NCBI RefSeq assembly: GCF_021026335.1
Contig: NZ_JAJNCY010000003.1
Coordinates: 62,001 to 126,000, forward strand
From: Rhizobium sp. C1
GTDB lineage: Bacteria > Pseudomonadota > Alphaproteobacteria > Rhizobiales > Rhizobiaceae
DNA: 64,000 nucleotides
Direction of reading: 5' to 3'
Shown piece by piece: positions 33,153 through 42,091 of the stretch. Both the position numbers and the translations under genes were made by a program. Each line of letters begins with the position of its first letter. The first letter of the stretch is position 1. The notes under the pieces were generated by a model. It saw nothing but the letters and a program-made list of their open reading frames with translations. It had not been told where the DNA came from and ran no database searches.

Positions 33153-33179
33153 ATTGAAAAAGCTTAAATACCGATCAAT
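33153..33179. promoter_or_regulatory. AT-rich dyad ATTGA...TCAAT near the sigma-54 promoter
   Basis: ATTGA at 33153-33157 and TCAAT at 33175-33179 form a loose inverted repeat 35 bases upstream of the -24 element. It is closer to the promoter than most activator sites, so it could instead be an integration host factor site or chance. Confidence 0.3.
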
Positions 33180-33237
33180 GTCTGACCCGGTCGCCGGGCG
33201 TGCTTGCCTTTCGGAAAATTCATTATAATATAAAACA

Positions 33238-33255
33238 ATTCATCAAATCATGAAT
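33238..33255. promoter_or_regulatory. Perfect dyad ATTCAT-N6-ATGAAT, candidate activator binding site
   Basis: Lies about 130 bases from the sigma-54 promoter and 18 bases before the activator start at 33274. This is the usual place for an upstream activating sequence of a XylR/DmpR-type protein, where it could also mediate autorepression. Another ATTCAT lies just upstream at 33219-33224. Confidence 0.5.
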
Positions 33256-33273
33256 TCGTTGGGAGGCGGAGAC

Positions 33274-35058
33274 ATGAAGCGGCAGCAGCCAGGGCTTATC
33301 TCTCTTGCGGAAGCCTCCAAGGGTTTCGAGACGTTGCGCTCGCGCGGCGCCTATCGCGAACTCGCCGATGGCGCGGCCCCGACGCTGAAGGAACTCACCG
33401 AAGCCATCCATTTCTCGCTCGGCGACGGACGCATCTGGCTGAATGACCAGCGCGTCGTTCTCATGCAATCCAAGGTGCTGGGGCGGCTCAGGCAGGAGAT
33501 CATCGACGCTTTCGGCTTCGAGAGCGCCAAGGCGCTGTTCATGCGGGTCGGCTACATGCAGGGCGTGCGCGATGCCGAACTGATCCAGACGCGCTTTCCG
33601 ACCAAGGACCTGACCCACGCGCTTGCCGCCGGTCCGCGCGTGCACACGCTTGAGGGCTTCGTGAAAGTGACCACGAAGCATTTCGAATATGATGTCGAAA
33701 AGGGCACCTATTTCGGCGAATTCGACTGGCACGATTCCTCCGAAGCCGGCGAGCATATCGCGGCGTATGGACTTGCGGCCGAGCCTGTCTGCTGGATGCA
33801 GACGGGTTATCCGTCCGGCTATTCGAGCTTCCTCTTCGGCCGGCCGATCATCTTTCGCGAGGTCGCCTGCGCCGGGATGGGGGCGGATCACTGCACCGTC
33901 ATTGGCCAGAATGCCGAGGCCTGGGGTTCGGATGCTCCGGAGCGCGAATATCTCGGGCTGGAGTGGAAGGCACCACGCAGCCGCAACGCCCGGCCGAAAT
34001 CACCACGGGCGGAACCGGATACGGCCGCGCATCCGGCCGGTGCCTCCCAAGGCGAAGTCGTTGGCGTCTCCGCGGCACTCTTGCGCACCCGGCATATGTT
34101 GGAGCGCGTCGCCGATACGGATGCGACCGTGCTGTTCATCGGTGAGTCCGGTGTCGGCAAGGAGCTGTTCTCCAACCAGCTACACTTGATAAGCCCGCGC
34201 GCGGCCGGCCCCTTCGTGCCGATCAACTGCGCGGCGATCCCGGACAATCTGGTGGAATCCGAACTCTTCGGCGTCGAGAAGGGTGCATTCACGGGCGCTA
34301 CCGCCTCGCGCGCCGGCTATTTCGAACGCGCCTCCGGCGGCACCCTGTTCCTCGACGAGATCGCCTCGCTGACCTATTCGGCGCAGGGCAAGGTTCTGCG
34401 CGCGGTGCAGGAGCGCAAGATCGAGCGGGTCGGCGGATCGCGGACGATCCCGGTGGATGTGCGCGTGGTGGCTGCCTCGAATGTCGATCTGGCGAGCGAG
34501 GTCCGGGCAGGGCGGTTCCGGCAGGATCTTTATTTCCGGCTCTGCGTCTTTCCCATCGTCATTCCGCCCTTGCGCGAGCGGCGTGACGATATTCCGCTGT
34601 TGACCGAGCATTTCCTGCGGCTCTTCCGCACCCGCCATCGTCGCGACGTGACTGGCTTCACCCGCCGCGCCATCGATGCGCTGCTGGCCTATGAGTTCCC
34701 CGGCAATATTCGCGAGTTGCAGAACCTTGTGGAGCGTGGCGTCGTATACGCGAACGAGGGCGGGCAGATCGATATCCAGCATCTCTTCACCGGCTTCGAG
34801 CGGACGCCGGCGCTCGGCATGCATCTGACGGAGGAGGGCAGGATCGAGGCGGAGATTGCTGGCGGGCCGCCGCTCTCCGTATCGACTTCCGTGCGGCCGA
34901 CCGCCATGCAAAGCCCTCAGGAACTGAAGGCCATCGAGCTTTCGCTTTATGAAAACGCTTTGCGGGACGCAGGGGGTAATGTCTCGGCGGCGGCGCGCAA
35001 GCTCGGCGTGACCCGTGCGAGCCTCGAATATCGCCTGAAGCGGAACGGCCTTCTCTGA
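33274..35058 (+). CDS. XylR/DmpR-type sigma-54-dependent activator (aromatic sensor)
   Basis: 594 residues from ATG 33274, after GGGAGGCGGAG; an upstream ATG at 33250 lies inside a dyad and has no ribosome binding site. Residues 1-230 match the XylR_N plus V4R sensor region ([56 protein letters not shown]), which binds aromatic effectors in DmpR/XylR. The AAA+ domain has Walker A GESGVGKE (290-297), the sigma-54 contact loop GAFTGA (337-342) and Walker [11 protein letters not shown] Fis-type helix-turn-helix ends the protein ([20 protein letters not shown]). Divergent from the dehydrogenase operon it presumably controls. Confidence 0.92.
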   Translation: MKRQQPGLISLAEASKGFETLRSRGAYRELADGAAPTLKELTEAIHFSLGDGRIWLNDQRVVLMQSKVLGRLRQEIIDAFGFESAKALFMRVGYMQGVRDAELIQTRFPTKDLTHALAAGPRVHTLEGFVKVTTKHFEYDVEKGTYFGEFDWHDSSEAGEHIAAYGLAAEPVCWMQTGYPSGYSSFLFGRPIIFREVACAGMGADHCTVIGQNAEAWGSDAPEREYLGLEWKAPRSRNARPKSPRAEPDTAAHPAGASQGEVVGVSAALLRTRHMLERVADTDATVLFIGESGVGKELFSNQLHLISPRAAGPFVPINCAAIPDNLVESELFGVEKGAFTGATASRAGYFERASGGTLFLDEIASLTYSAQGKVLRAVQERKIERVGGSRTIPVDVRVVAASNVDLASEVRAGRFRQDLYFRLCVFPIVIPPLRERRDDIPLLTEHFLRLFRTRHRRDVTGFTRRAIDALLAYEFPGNIRELQNLVERGVVYANEGGQIDIQHLFTGFERTPALGMHLTEEGRIEAEIAGGPPLSVSTSVRPTAMQSPQELKAIELSLYENALRDAGGNVSAAARKLGVTRASLEYRLKRNGLL

Positions 35059-35964
35059 TCAGCCACCACCGCCCATGGTCACCGACATGAAGGCGCGGAA
35101 GGCGGCTGCGGCCGAACTGATGGGTCGCGATTTCGACCAGGCGAGACCCACGTCCATCGTGGGGATATCCTCCTTCAATCGCCGCACTTCAATGCGCTGG
35201 CCCTCCAGCGACCAGGGCCGGTAGACCATGTCGGAGAGGATGGTAACGCCGACGCCGGAGGCGACGAGCGAGCGGACCGCCTCGACGGAACTGGTCGAGA
35301 GAACGACGCGGGGGGTGAAGCCGGTCAGTGTCCAGTAGCGGGCGGCCGTCTTGCGCGCCTCGTCGACCGTCAGCATCACATAATCCTCCTCCGCGACGTC
35401 GGAAAGCGTGATCTCCTGCCTGTTGAGGAGCGGGTGATCGGCTGCCAGCCAGAGGCGGCGGGTGGAGCGCATCAGCAGTTCCTGCTCGATCTCCTCCCGG
35501 TTCTGCAGGTTCGAGACCAGCATGACCGCCATGTCGATATCGCCTGCCACCAGCCGGTTCTCGAGCGCCATGCGCGGCAATTCGGCCAACTCCACCTCGA
35601 TATGCGGATAGGTCTTGCGGAAGCGCGCGTAATAACGCGACATGAAGTAGCCGACGACCGTATAGGTCATGCCAAGCTTCAGTTTGGCATTCTCTCCCGA
35701 GCGTTCGCGCAAGGGGGAGCGGACGGCGGCGGCGACCGCGCCTGTGATGACTCGTGCATGATCGAGAAATCGCGCCCCTTCCATCGTCAGCCGGACGCCG
35801 GCATGGGTGCGCTCGAACAGCACAACGCCTAGTTCAAGCTCCAGAGATTTGATCGCTGCGGTGACTGCGGATTGGGAGATGTTGAGGTCCACTGCGGCAT
35901 GACTCACCTGTCCGCTATCCGCGGTTGCAATGAAATAATCAAGCTGTTTCAGTGTGATAGCCAT
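35059..35964 (-). CDS. LysR-family regulator of the pxp operon
   Basis: 301 residues. The N-terminal winged helix (LKQLDYFIATADSGQVSHAA, LNISQSAVTAAIKSLELELG, LFERTHAGVRLT) and a two-lobed effector domain are complete. It is divergent from pxpA, the standard arrangement for a LysR regulator and its target. The 134-base gap holds a 44-base element that also occurs upstream of the aminotransferase operon at 27945, so this protein is the best candidate to regulate both. The C-terminus ends MSVTMGGGG. The effector is unknown; 5-oxoproline or a lactam-derived amino acid is a guess. Confidence 0.88.
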   Translation of the reverse strand: MAITLKQLDYFIATADSGQVSHAAVDLNISQSAVTAAIKSLELELGVVLFERTHAGVRLTMEGARFLDHARVITGAVAAAVRSPLRERSGENAKLKLGMTYTVVGYFMSRYYARFRKTYPHIEVELAELPRMALENRLVAGDIDMAVMLVSNLQNREEIEQELLMRSTRRLWLAADHPLLNRQEITLSDVAEEDYVMLTVDEARKTAARYWTLTGFTPRVVLSTSSVEAVRSLVASGVGVTILSDMVYRPWSLEGQRIEVRRLKEDIPTMDVGLAWSKSRPISSAAAAFRAFMSVTMGGGG

Positions 35965-35986
35965 TTTTCTTGCCCCTCGGAAGCAT

Positions 35987-36030
35987 TATCTGTTTTTTCG
36001 ATATTACATTCAAAAAATGACTATTTCACA
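35987..36030 (+). promoter_or_regulatory. Shared 44-base regulatory element, copy B (upstream of pxpA)
   Basis: 38 of 44 bases identical to 27945-27988. It contains TATC-N9-GATA (35987-36003). TTCACA at 36025-36030 is followed after 18 bases by AACATT (36049-36054), a spacing kept in copy A. It lies between the LysR gene and pxpA. Confidence 0.78.
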
Positions 36031-36098
36031 AGATCCCTTAACTGCGCAAACATTGCTGCAACGCCGCAAAGACGGCAGCTTAATGAGGGGTACTAACC

Positions 36099-36821
36099 AT
36101 GCCGGTCACACTGAACTGTGACATGGGAGAGAGCTTTGGCCTCTACCAGATGGGCGATGACAGCGGGCTTATGCCGCTGATCGACGTCGCCAATGTCGCC
36201 TGCGGTTTTCACGCATCCGACCCGAACCACATGCATCAGACCGTGCTCCGCGCCAAGGCTGCGGGCGTCAGGATCGGGTCGCATCCGGGTCTTCCGGACT
36301 TGCAAGGGTTCGGTCGCCGCGAGATGCGGATGACGCGTGACGAGGTACGCAATGCCATCGTCTACCAGACCGGCGCGCTGCTCGGCTTCATGAAGCCGGA
36401 AGGCATGGAACTCCATCACATCAAGCCGCATGGCAGCCTCTATTTCATGGCGATGCAACAGGAAGCCGTGGCACACGGCGTCTGCGATGCTGCGGAAATT
36501 TTCGGTGTGCCGCTCTTCGGCATGACCGGAACGCTGCATGAGGAAATCTATCAGGCGCGCGGCATTCCCTTCGTCGCCGAGTTCTACGCCGACCTCGAAT
36601 ACAATGCTGAAGGAAAGCTGATCCTGACCCGCGTCCACGACGCCAAGGATCCGGCCAAGATGGCGGAGCGCTGCGTGCGCGCCATCACCGAAGGCAAGGG
36701 CACGGCGGAAGACGGAACGCTTTTCCCGGTTCGCTGCGAAACGATCTGCGTGCATTCGGACACGCCGAACGCCATCGATATCGCACGGGCCGTGAAGGAC
36801 GCGATCGCGCCCTGGCATTGA
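36099..36821 (+). CDS. pxpA: 5-oxoprolinase subunit A (LamB/YcsF family)
   Basis: 240 residues. It opens LNCDMGESFGLYQMGDDSGL and has VANVACGFHASDPNHMHQTV, GSHPGLPDLQGFGRREM, VKPHGSLYF-type block (HHIKPHGSLYFMA) and ICVHSDTPNA, the full LamB/YcsF signature. With PxpB and PxpC it forms the ATP-dependent prokaryotic 5-oxoprolinase. ATG 36099 follows GAGGGG. The cluster differs from the simple pxpABC operon because genes for a biotin carrier and biotin carboxylase are inserted between pxpA and pxpB, so the substrate may not be 5-oxoproline itself. Confidence 0.9.
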   Translation: MPVTLNCDMGESFGLYQMGDDSGLMPLIDVANVACGFHASDPNHMHQTVLRAKAAGVRIGSHPGLPDLQGFGRREMRMTRDEVRNAIVYQTGALLGFMKPEGMELHHIKPHGSLYFMAMQQEAVAHGVCDAAEIFGVPLFGMTGTLHEEIYQARGIPFVAEFYADLEYNAEGKLILTRVHDAKDPAKMAERCVRAITEGKGTAEDGTLFPVRCETICVHSDTPNAIDIARAVKDAIAPWH

Positions 36822-36894
36822 CCGGCATCATGGCCGCATGATCTTTGTGCGGTGCAATATAGCATTTTCCTAATCAGACGAACTGGAGCACGAT

Positions 36895-37128
36895 ATGGCA
36901 CAGATTCTCTCACCGCTTCCGGGCACATTCTATCGCAGCCCGTCGCCGGGCCAGCCTGCCTACAAGAACGATGGCGACAGCGTCGCAGTCGGCGATGTCA
37001 TCGGCCTCATCGAGGTGATGAAGTCCTTCCACGAAGTGAAGTCCGAAGTTGCAGGCTCGAACATCCGCTTCTCGGCCGACAATGAAGAGCCGGTCATGGC
37101 CGGCGCACCGCTGGCGGATCTCGACTGA
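36895..37128 (+). CDS. Biotin carboxyl carrier protein (minimal biotinyl domain)
   Basis: 77 residues. The biotinylated lysine is K43 in LIEVMKSFHEV, within a complete lipoyl/biotinyl fold starting MAQILSPLPGTFYRSPSPG. It lacks the Pro/Ala-rich N-terminal extension of housekeeping AccB (about 150 residues), so it is a dedicated carrier. Its stop overlaps the next ATG (TGATG), giving coupled translation with the biotin carboxylase. It should pass carboxybiotin to an acceptor, probably the PxpB/PxpC-like carboxyltransferase-family proteins encoded next. Confidence 0.88.
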   Translation: MAQILSPLPGTFYRSPSPGQPAYKNDGDSVAVGDVIGLIEVMKSFHEVKSEVAGSNIRFSADNEEPVMAGAPLADLD

Positions 37129-38492
37129 TGCTCAAGAAACTGCTGGTCGCCAATCGCGGGGAGATTGCGGTCCGGGTCATCCGGGCGGCGAAGGACCTCG
37201 GCATCAAGACGGTGGCGGTGCATTCGGCTGCCGACGCGACCTCCTTGCATGTGCTTCTGGCTGACGAGGCCGTCAATATCGGCCCTCCCGCCGCCAAGAA
37301 GTCCTATCTCAATATCGATGCGATCATCGAGGCCGCGAAATCGACCGGCTGCGACAGCATTCATCCCGGCTATGGCTTCCTCGCTGAAAACGCCACCTTC
37401 TCGGATGCCGTCACGGCGGCCGGTCTCGTTTTCGTCGGTCCGTCGGGTGACGCGATCCGGCTGATGGGCGACAAGGTGTCGGCCCGCTCGGCTGCCGCGG
37501 CTGCCGGTGTTCCGGTGGTTCCGGGTTCGACCGGCCGCGTCGAAGGCATTGAGGCTGCGCGCCATATCCTGATCGATACCGGCTTTCCGGTCATGATCAA
37601 GGCGGCAGCGGGCGGTGGCGGTCGCGGTATCCGCATCGCCAACAACCTCGCCGAATTCGAACAGGCTTTCCCGCAGGCCGAGGCCGAGGCGCTCGCCGCC
37701 TTCGGCGACGGCGGCCTCTACATGGAAAAGGTCATCGGCAAGGCGCGCCATATCGAGGTGCAGGTTCTCGCCGACGGCAAACATGCCATTCACTGCTATG
37801 AACGCGAATGCTCGCTGCAACGCCGCCGCCAGAAGGTCTGGGAAGAAGCGCCGTCCCGCGCTCTTTCCGAAGAGTTGCGCGAAGAGCTTTGCGGCTCGGC
37901 GGTCGCGCTCGCCAAGGCGGTCGGCTATTCCGGCGCCGGCACGGTCGAATATCTCTATGACGATGAGGCGAACCGCTTCTATTTCATCGAGATGAACACC
38001 CGCATTCAGGTCGAGCATCCGGTCACGGAAGCGATCACGGGCATCGATCTGGTCTCCGAAATGCTCCGCATCGCCGGTGGTGAGCCGCTGCGGATCAGGC
38101 AGAAGGATGTCTCGGTGCGCGGCCACGCCATCGAGGTGCGCATCAACGCCGAAGACCCGTCGAAGGATTTCGCGCCGTTCCCCGGAACGGTCGGCGATCT
38201 GCGTCTTCCCGGCGGCCCGGGCGTCCGCTTCGATAGCATGCTCTATCCCGGCTACCAGGTGCCGCCCTTCTATGACTCGCTGCTGGCCAAGCTGATCGTG
38301 CATGGCGAAACGCGCGAGGCGGCGATCACGCGGCTGGTCCGCGCGCTGGGCGAGCTGAAAATCGATGGCATGAAGACGACGAAACCGCTCTTCCTTGCGC
38401 TTGCCGCCGATCCGTCGGTGCAGGCCGGGGACGTGCATACCCGCTGGCTGGAAGGCTGGCTCAACGACAACGCGGCGAAGCTCGCGGACTGA
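37128..38492 (+). CDS. Biotin carboxylase subunit (AccC-like)
   Basis: 454 residues, the AccC length. It has LLVANRGEIAVRVIRAAKDL, DSIHPGYGFLAENATF, the ATP-grasp glycine loop KAAAGGGGRGIRIA, HIEVQVLADGKHAIHCYEREC (next to SLQRRRQK), FIEMNTRIQVEHPVTEAITG and AEDPSKDFAPFPG. It carboxylates biotin on the neighbouring carrier with ATP and bicarbonate. The housekeeping accBC pair would normally carry a longer AccB, so this is a second, pathway-specific system. Seventeen bases separate it from pxpB. Confidence 0.92.
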   Translation: MLKKLLVANRGEIAVRVIRAAKDLGIKTVAVHSAADATSLHVLLADEAVNIGPPAAKKSYLNIDAIIEAAKSTGCDSIHPGYGFLAENATFSDAVTAAGLVFVGPSGDAIRLMGDKVSARSAAAAAGVPVVPGSTGRVEGIEAARHILIDTGFPVMIKAAAGGGGRGIRIANNLAEFEQAFPQAEAEALAAFGDGGLYMEKVIGKARHIEVQVLADGKHAIHCYERECSLQRRRQKVWEEAPSRALSEELREELCGSAVALAKAVGYSGAGTVEYLYDDEANRFYFIEMNTRIQVEHPVTEAITGIDLVSEMLRIAGGEPLRIRQKDVSVRGHAIEVRINAEDPSKDFAPFPGTVGDLRLPGGPGVRFDSMLYPGYQVPPFYDSLLAKLIVHGETREAAITRLVRALGELKIDGMKTTKPLFLALAADPSVQAGDVHTRWLEGWLNDNAAKLAD

Positions 38493-38509
38493 CGGAAAAA
38501 GGGGAACGA

Positions 38510-39385
38510 ATGTCGATACGTTTCAACTTCGGGGGTGACGAGCATATCTTCGGCGAAGTGTCCGAAGCGATGTCGCTGGACTCCTTCTTCATCGGCCTGT
38601 CGATGACGAACGCGGTGAAGGCCGCGAACATCAAGGGCGTCACCGAAATCTGCCCGGCGAATGCCAGCTTCCAGATCCGCTTCAACCCGGACCTCATCAA
38701 GCCGCAGGACCTGCTCAAGGAACTGCAGTCGATGGAAGATGCCGCGTCCAAGTCGGACTCGGTGCTGAAGACCCGCATCATCGAACTGCCCGTCTATTTC
38801 CAGGACCCGTGGACGCATGAAACCTGCATGCGTTTCCGCGAGCGCCACCAGGACCCGAACTCGACCGACCTCGAATATTCCGCCCGCATCAACGGCTTTG
38901 CGACGATCGACGATTTCATCGCGGCCTATTCCGGCCAGCCGTGGTTCGTCTCCATGGTTGGCTTCGTTGCCGGTCTGCCATTCCTCTACCAGATGGTCGA
39001 GCGTCAGAAGCAGATCCAGGCGCCGAAATACCTGCGCCCGCGCACGGATACGCCGAAGCTCACCATCGGTCACGGGGGCTGCTTTGCCGCGATCTATTCG
39101 GTGCGCGGTGCCGGCGGCTATCAGATGTATGGCGTGACGCCGGCTCCGATCTACGATCCCACCCGCAAGGTCCGCTACCTGACGGACGAGATGTGCCTGT
39201 TCAAGCCCGGCGACATAGTCAAGTTCAAGTCGGTCGGCCGCGACGAATACGACACGCTGCTGGAGGCCATCGACGCCAATACCTGGCAGCCGACGGTGCA
39301 TGCGGCGGACTTCTCGCTGACGGAATTCAACAAGGACATGTCCGGCACCAATGCCAAGCTGATGGAGCTGATCAATGGCCGTTAA
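38510..39385 (+). CDS. pxpB: 5-oxoprolinase subunit B-like (KipI / AHS1, carboxyltransferase subdomain C/D)
   Basis: 291 residues, longer than typical PxpB/KipI (about 220-240). The AHS1 signatures are present: VYFQDPWTHE-type strand (ELPVYFQDP), GFVAGLPFLYQM (GF..G.PYL block), APKYLRPRTDTPKLTIGHGG and RGAGGYQMYGVTPAPIYD. The N-terminal extension (MSIRFNFGGDEHIFGEVSEA) fits forms associated with biotin-dependent carboxylases such as urea amidolyase. It overlaps pxpC by 11 bases. With PxpC and PxpA it likely forms a cyclic-amide-cleaving complex that may need carboxylation. Confidence 0.85.
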   Translation: MSIRFNFGGDEHIFGEVSEAMSLDSFFIGLSMTNAVKAANIKGVTEICPANASFQIRFNPDLIKPQDLLKELQSMEDAASKSDSVLKTRIIELPVYFQDPWTHETCMRFRERHQDPNSTDLEYSARINGFATIDDFIAAYSGQPWFVSMVGFVAGLPFLYQMVERQKQIQAPKYLRPRTDTPKLTIGHGGCFAAIYSVRGAGGYQMYGVTPAPIYDPTRKVRYLTDEMCLFKPGDIVKFKSVGRDEYDTLLEAIDANTWQPTVHAADFSLTEFNKDMSGTNAKLMELINGR

Positions 39386-40346
39386 AGTCATCTCTCCCGG
39401 TCTCTCGACCTCTGTTCAGGACCTCGGCCGTCCCGGCTATTACCACCTCGGCATTCCGGAAGGCGGCGGCATGGACCGTTTCGCCACCCGCATCGCCAAC
39501 CTGCTGGTCGGCAACGATCCGGGCGCCGCCCTGCTCGAGGCCACCTTCATGGGTCCGGAGCTGGAATTCATGCAGGATGCTGTCGTCGCCGTCACGGGCG
39601 GCGAGCTGCCCCCGAAGGTCAATGGCGAAGAACGCCCGACCTGGGAAAGCTTCCCCGTCAAGACGGGCGACCGGCTCTCTTTCGGCTATCTGAAGGGCGG
39701 CGCGCGCGCCTATATCGCGATTTCCGGCGGCATTGATGTTCCCGTCGTTCTCGGTTCGCGCACGACCTATGTGCTCGGCGCACTCGGCGGGTTTGAAGGC
39801 CGCGTCCTGAAGGCCGGCGACGAGTTGCCGATCGGCACAGGCGCCGGCACGTCCGGCAAGTCGCTGCCGGCCAATCTTCGCCGTCCGCAGGTCAGCCCCG
39901 CCGAACTGCGCATGCTGCCGGGCCTCTACTGGCACCGCATTACCGAGGCCGCCGGCAAGCGCTTCTTCGAGGATACCTGGAAGGTCGCACCTGAAGCTGA
40001 CCGTATCGGCTATCGTTTCCGTGGCGGCGCGCCGCTGGAATTCGTCGAGCGCGAACAGCCCTTCGGCGCGGGCTCCGACCCGTCCAACATCGTCGATGCC
40101 TGCTATCCGTATGGCTCGATCCAGGTGCCGAGCGGCACCGAGCCGATCGTGCTGCATCGCGACGCCGTCTCGGGCGGCGGCTACATGATGGTGGGGGTCG
40201 TCATCTCGGCCGACATGGACCTGATCGCACAGCTGCAGCCGCATACGCCGGCGAAGTTCGCGCCGGTGACGCTCGATCAGGCGCTCGCCGCCCGTGCGGA
40301 CAATGCCGCCCTCCAAGCGCGCGCCGAGGAATACCTCGCCGGTTGA
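39375..40346 (+). CDS. pxpC: 5-oxoprolinase subunit C-like (KipA / AHS2, biotin-dependent carboxyltransferase family)
   Basis: 323 residues. It starts VKVISPGLSTSVQDLGRPGY, the AHS2 opening, followed by GIPEGGGMDRFATRIANLLV, ALLEATFMGPELEF, AYIAISGGIDVPVVLGSRTTY with LGALGGFEGR, and VPSGTEPIVLHRDAVSGGGY, all family blocks. It overlaps pxpB by 11 bases, so expression is tightly coupled. A 260-base gap containing a stable hairpin follows before the ABC importer genes in the same orientation. Confidence 0.9.
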   Translation: MAVKVISPGLSTSVQDLGRPGYYHLGIPEGGGMDRFATRIANLLVGNDPGAALLEATFMGPELEFMQDAVVAVTGGELPPKVNGEERPTWESFPVKTGDRLSFGYLKGGARAYIAISGGIDVPVVLGSRTTYVLGALGGFEGRVLKAGDELPIGTGAGTSGKSLPANLRRPQVSPAELRMLPGLYWHRITEAAGKRFFEDTWKVAPEADRIGYRFRGGAPLEFVEREQPFGAGSDPSNIVDACYPYGSIQVPSGTEPIVLHRDAVSGGGYMMVGVVISADMDLIAQLQPHTPAKFAPVTLDQALAARADNAALQARAEEYLAG

Positions 40347-40391
40347 CGGCGGGGTAAACACAAGCTGGCCGGGGAGGCCGGCCCAAGGAAG

Positions 40392-40416
40392 GGAACCGCC
40401 GGCCAAAGCCGGTTCC
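40392..40416 (+). terminator. Stable intercistronic hairpin between pxpC and the ABC importer
   Basis: GGAACC+GCCGGC (40392-40403) pairs with GCCGG+TTCC (40408-40416), with one unpaired base. No T-run. It may act as a processing or partial termination site that sets different levels for enzymes and importer. The rest of 40347-40606 shows no gene or clear promoter. Confidence 0.45.
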
Positions 40417-40606
40417 GCCGCGCCCGATGACAAGATCGGTCGCGTGAAACGACAAGACGAAGCCGTCAAACGGCGAGATTTTGGCATTCCGAGCCCCGCA
40501 ACAAGACGGAGCCGGAACCGAAAAGGGGAACACCGCGAAACCGAATTGCCGGACGATCCGGCCACGGCGACGCGTGCCTTCCCCTTCAAGACAGAAAGAA
40601 GGGGAT

Positions 40607-41359
40607 ATGAGTTATCTCAGTGCGGAAGACGTTTCCGTGGCGTTTGCGGGTCTCAAGGCCCTGTCTTCGGTCAACCTGAAGATCACGCCCGGCCATATCA
40701 GCGGTCTGATCGGTCCGAACGGGGCCGGCAAGACGACGCTTGTCAACGTGCTCACGGGTTTCCAGGCCCCGACCTCCGGCGCCGTCACGCTGGACGGCAA
40801 GGCATTGACTGGCCTCAAGCCGCACCAGGTCCGCCGCCGCGGCATTGCCCGCACCTTCCAGGGGGGCAGGCTTTTCCGTGATCTCCCGGTCATCGACAAT
40901 CTGGAAGTCACCGGGGTTGGTCTCGGCATGAGCCGCCGCGCCGCGATTGCGGAAGCCGAAGCCATGCTCGACTGGATCGGCATTGCGCCGCTGGGGAATC
41001 GCCTTGCCGGCACGCTGCCCTATACGGATGAGCGCCGCGTCGCCATCGGCCGCGCGCTGATGGGCCGTCCTGCCTATATCCTGCTCGACGAGCCCGCCGC
41101 CGGCATGAGCGCACCGGAAGCCGCCGACCTTTCCGATCTCGTGCGCCGCGTCGCCAAGAGCCTCGGCATCGGCGTCCTGATCATCGAACACAATGTCGGT
41201 CTCGTGCTCGGCCTTTGCGACCACATCGTCGTGCTCGATTCCGGCGCCGTCATCGAGGAGGGCGACCCCGCCGCCATCCGCGACAGCGAGAAGGTGCGCC
41301 ACGCCTATATGGGCACCGCCGCCGACACCGTGCGCGCCAATCTGGAGGTGATGGCATGA
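40607..41359 (+). CDS. Branched-chain amino acid/amide-type ABC transporter, ATP-binding protein (LivG)
   Basis: 250 residues from ATG 40607, after AGAAGGGGAT. Walker A is GPNGAGKTT; the Q-loop region is GIARTFQGGRLFRDLPV, the LivG-specific insertion (GLGMSRRAAIAEAEAMLDWI) is present and Walker B is PAYILLDEPAAGMS. The LSGGQ-like region reads LPYTDERRVAIGRAL, degenerate as is common in LivG. One of two ATPases of a five-gene HAAT-family importer that follows pxpABC and probably supplies its substrate. Confidence 0.9.
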   Translation: MSYLSAEDVSVAFAGLKALSSVNLKITPGHISGLIGPNGAGKTTLVNVLTGFQAPTSGAVTLDGKALTGLKPHQVRRRGIARTFQGGRLFRDLPVIDNLEVTGVGLGMSRRAAIAEAEAMLDWIGIAPLGNRLAGTLPYTDERRVAIGRALMGRPAYILLDEPAAGMSAPEAADLSDLVRRVAKSLGIGVLIIEHNVGLVLGLCDHIVVLDSGAVIEEGDPAAIRDSEKVRHAYMGTAADTVRANLEVMA

Positions 41360-42090
41360 CCCTGCTGAACCTCGTCGACATCTCCGTTCGCTATGGCCGA
41401 CTGACGGCCGTGCGCGGCGTTTCGATCAACCTGAAAGAGGGCGAAGTCCTCTTCATCACCGGTCCGAACGGAGCGGGCAAGTCCTCTCTGCTGCGCGCCA
41501 TCGCCGGCGTCACGCCCACCGCCGGCGGCCATGTCGAGTTCGACGGAGCCCAGATCACCGGCCGCACGCCGGAAGATATCGCCCGCCTCGGCTTCTCCAT
41601 GGTGCCGGAGGGCCGCGAGGTCTTCGGCTCGCTCACCATCGAGGAAAACCTGATGGTCGGCGCGGGCATGCATTCCCGCACCCCAGGCTGGAAGGGGCAG
41701 ACAGCCGCCGATCTGGACTCGGTCTACAACACCTTCCCGATCCTTAAAGAGCGCCGCAACCAGCAGGCCGGTCTTCTCTCCGGCGGCCAGCAGCAGATGC
41801 TCGTCATCGGCCGTGCGTTGATGGCGCGCCCGCGTCTGATCGCCATCGACGAACCCTCGCTCGGTCTCGCGCCCAACATCACCGACCAGGTCTATGAGCG
41901 GCTGATAGCCCTTCAGGCCGAGCGCAAGCTGACGCTTCTCATCGTCGAGCAGAGCTCGACCCGCGCCGTCATGGTCGGCGGCCGCATGATCCTCATGCGC
42001 TCCGGCCAGGTCGTGCTCGATGGCGATGCCCGCGAGCTCGGCAACAGCGAGGCCATGCAGGCCGCCTATTTCGGTTACGAGGACCACTGA
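41356..42090 (+). CDS. HAAT-family ABC transporter, ATP-binding protein (LivF)
   Basis: 244 residues. Walker [30 protein letters not shown]; signature [16 protein letters not shown]; Walker [15 protein letters not shown]. These are the LivF-type features. ATG 41356 overlaps the livG-like stop by four bases. Cytoplasmic partner of the two permeases that follow. Confidence 0.92.
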   Translation: MTLLNLVDISVRYGRLTAVRGVSINLKEGEVLFITGPNGAGKSSLLRAIAGVTPTAGGHVEFDGAQITGRTPEDIARLGFSMVPEGREVFGSLTIEENLMVGAGMHSRTPGWKGQTAADLDSVYNTFPILKERRNQQAGLLSGGQQQMLVIGRALMARPRLIAIDEPSLGLAPNITDQVYERLIALQAERKLTLLIVEQSSTRAVMVGGRMILMRSGQVVLDGDARELGNSEAMQAAYFGYEDH

Positions 42091-42091
42091 C

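Noticed and set aside
33250-33273. Upstream ATG at 33250 as the start of the XylR-type activator
   Set aside because: It has no ribosome binding site and lies within the perfect dyad ATTCAT-N6-ATGAAT; ATG 33274 has a strong GGGAGGCGGAG ahead of it.
38510-40346. pxpBC as a kinase-inhibitor pair (KipI/KipA)
   Set aside because: The Kip names come from B. subtilis, but the operon with pxpA, biotin carboxylase and an importer points to a metabolic role and no histidine kinase gene is near.
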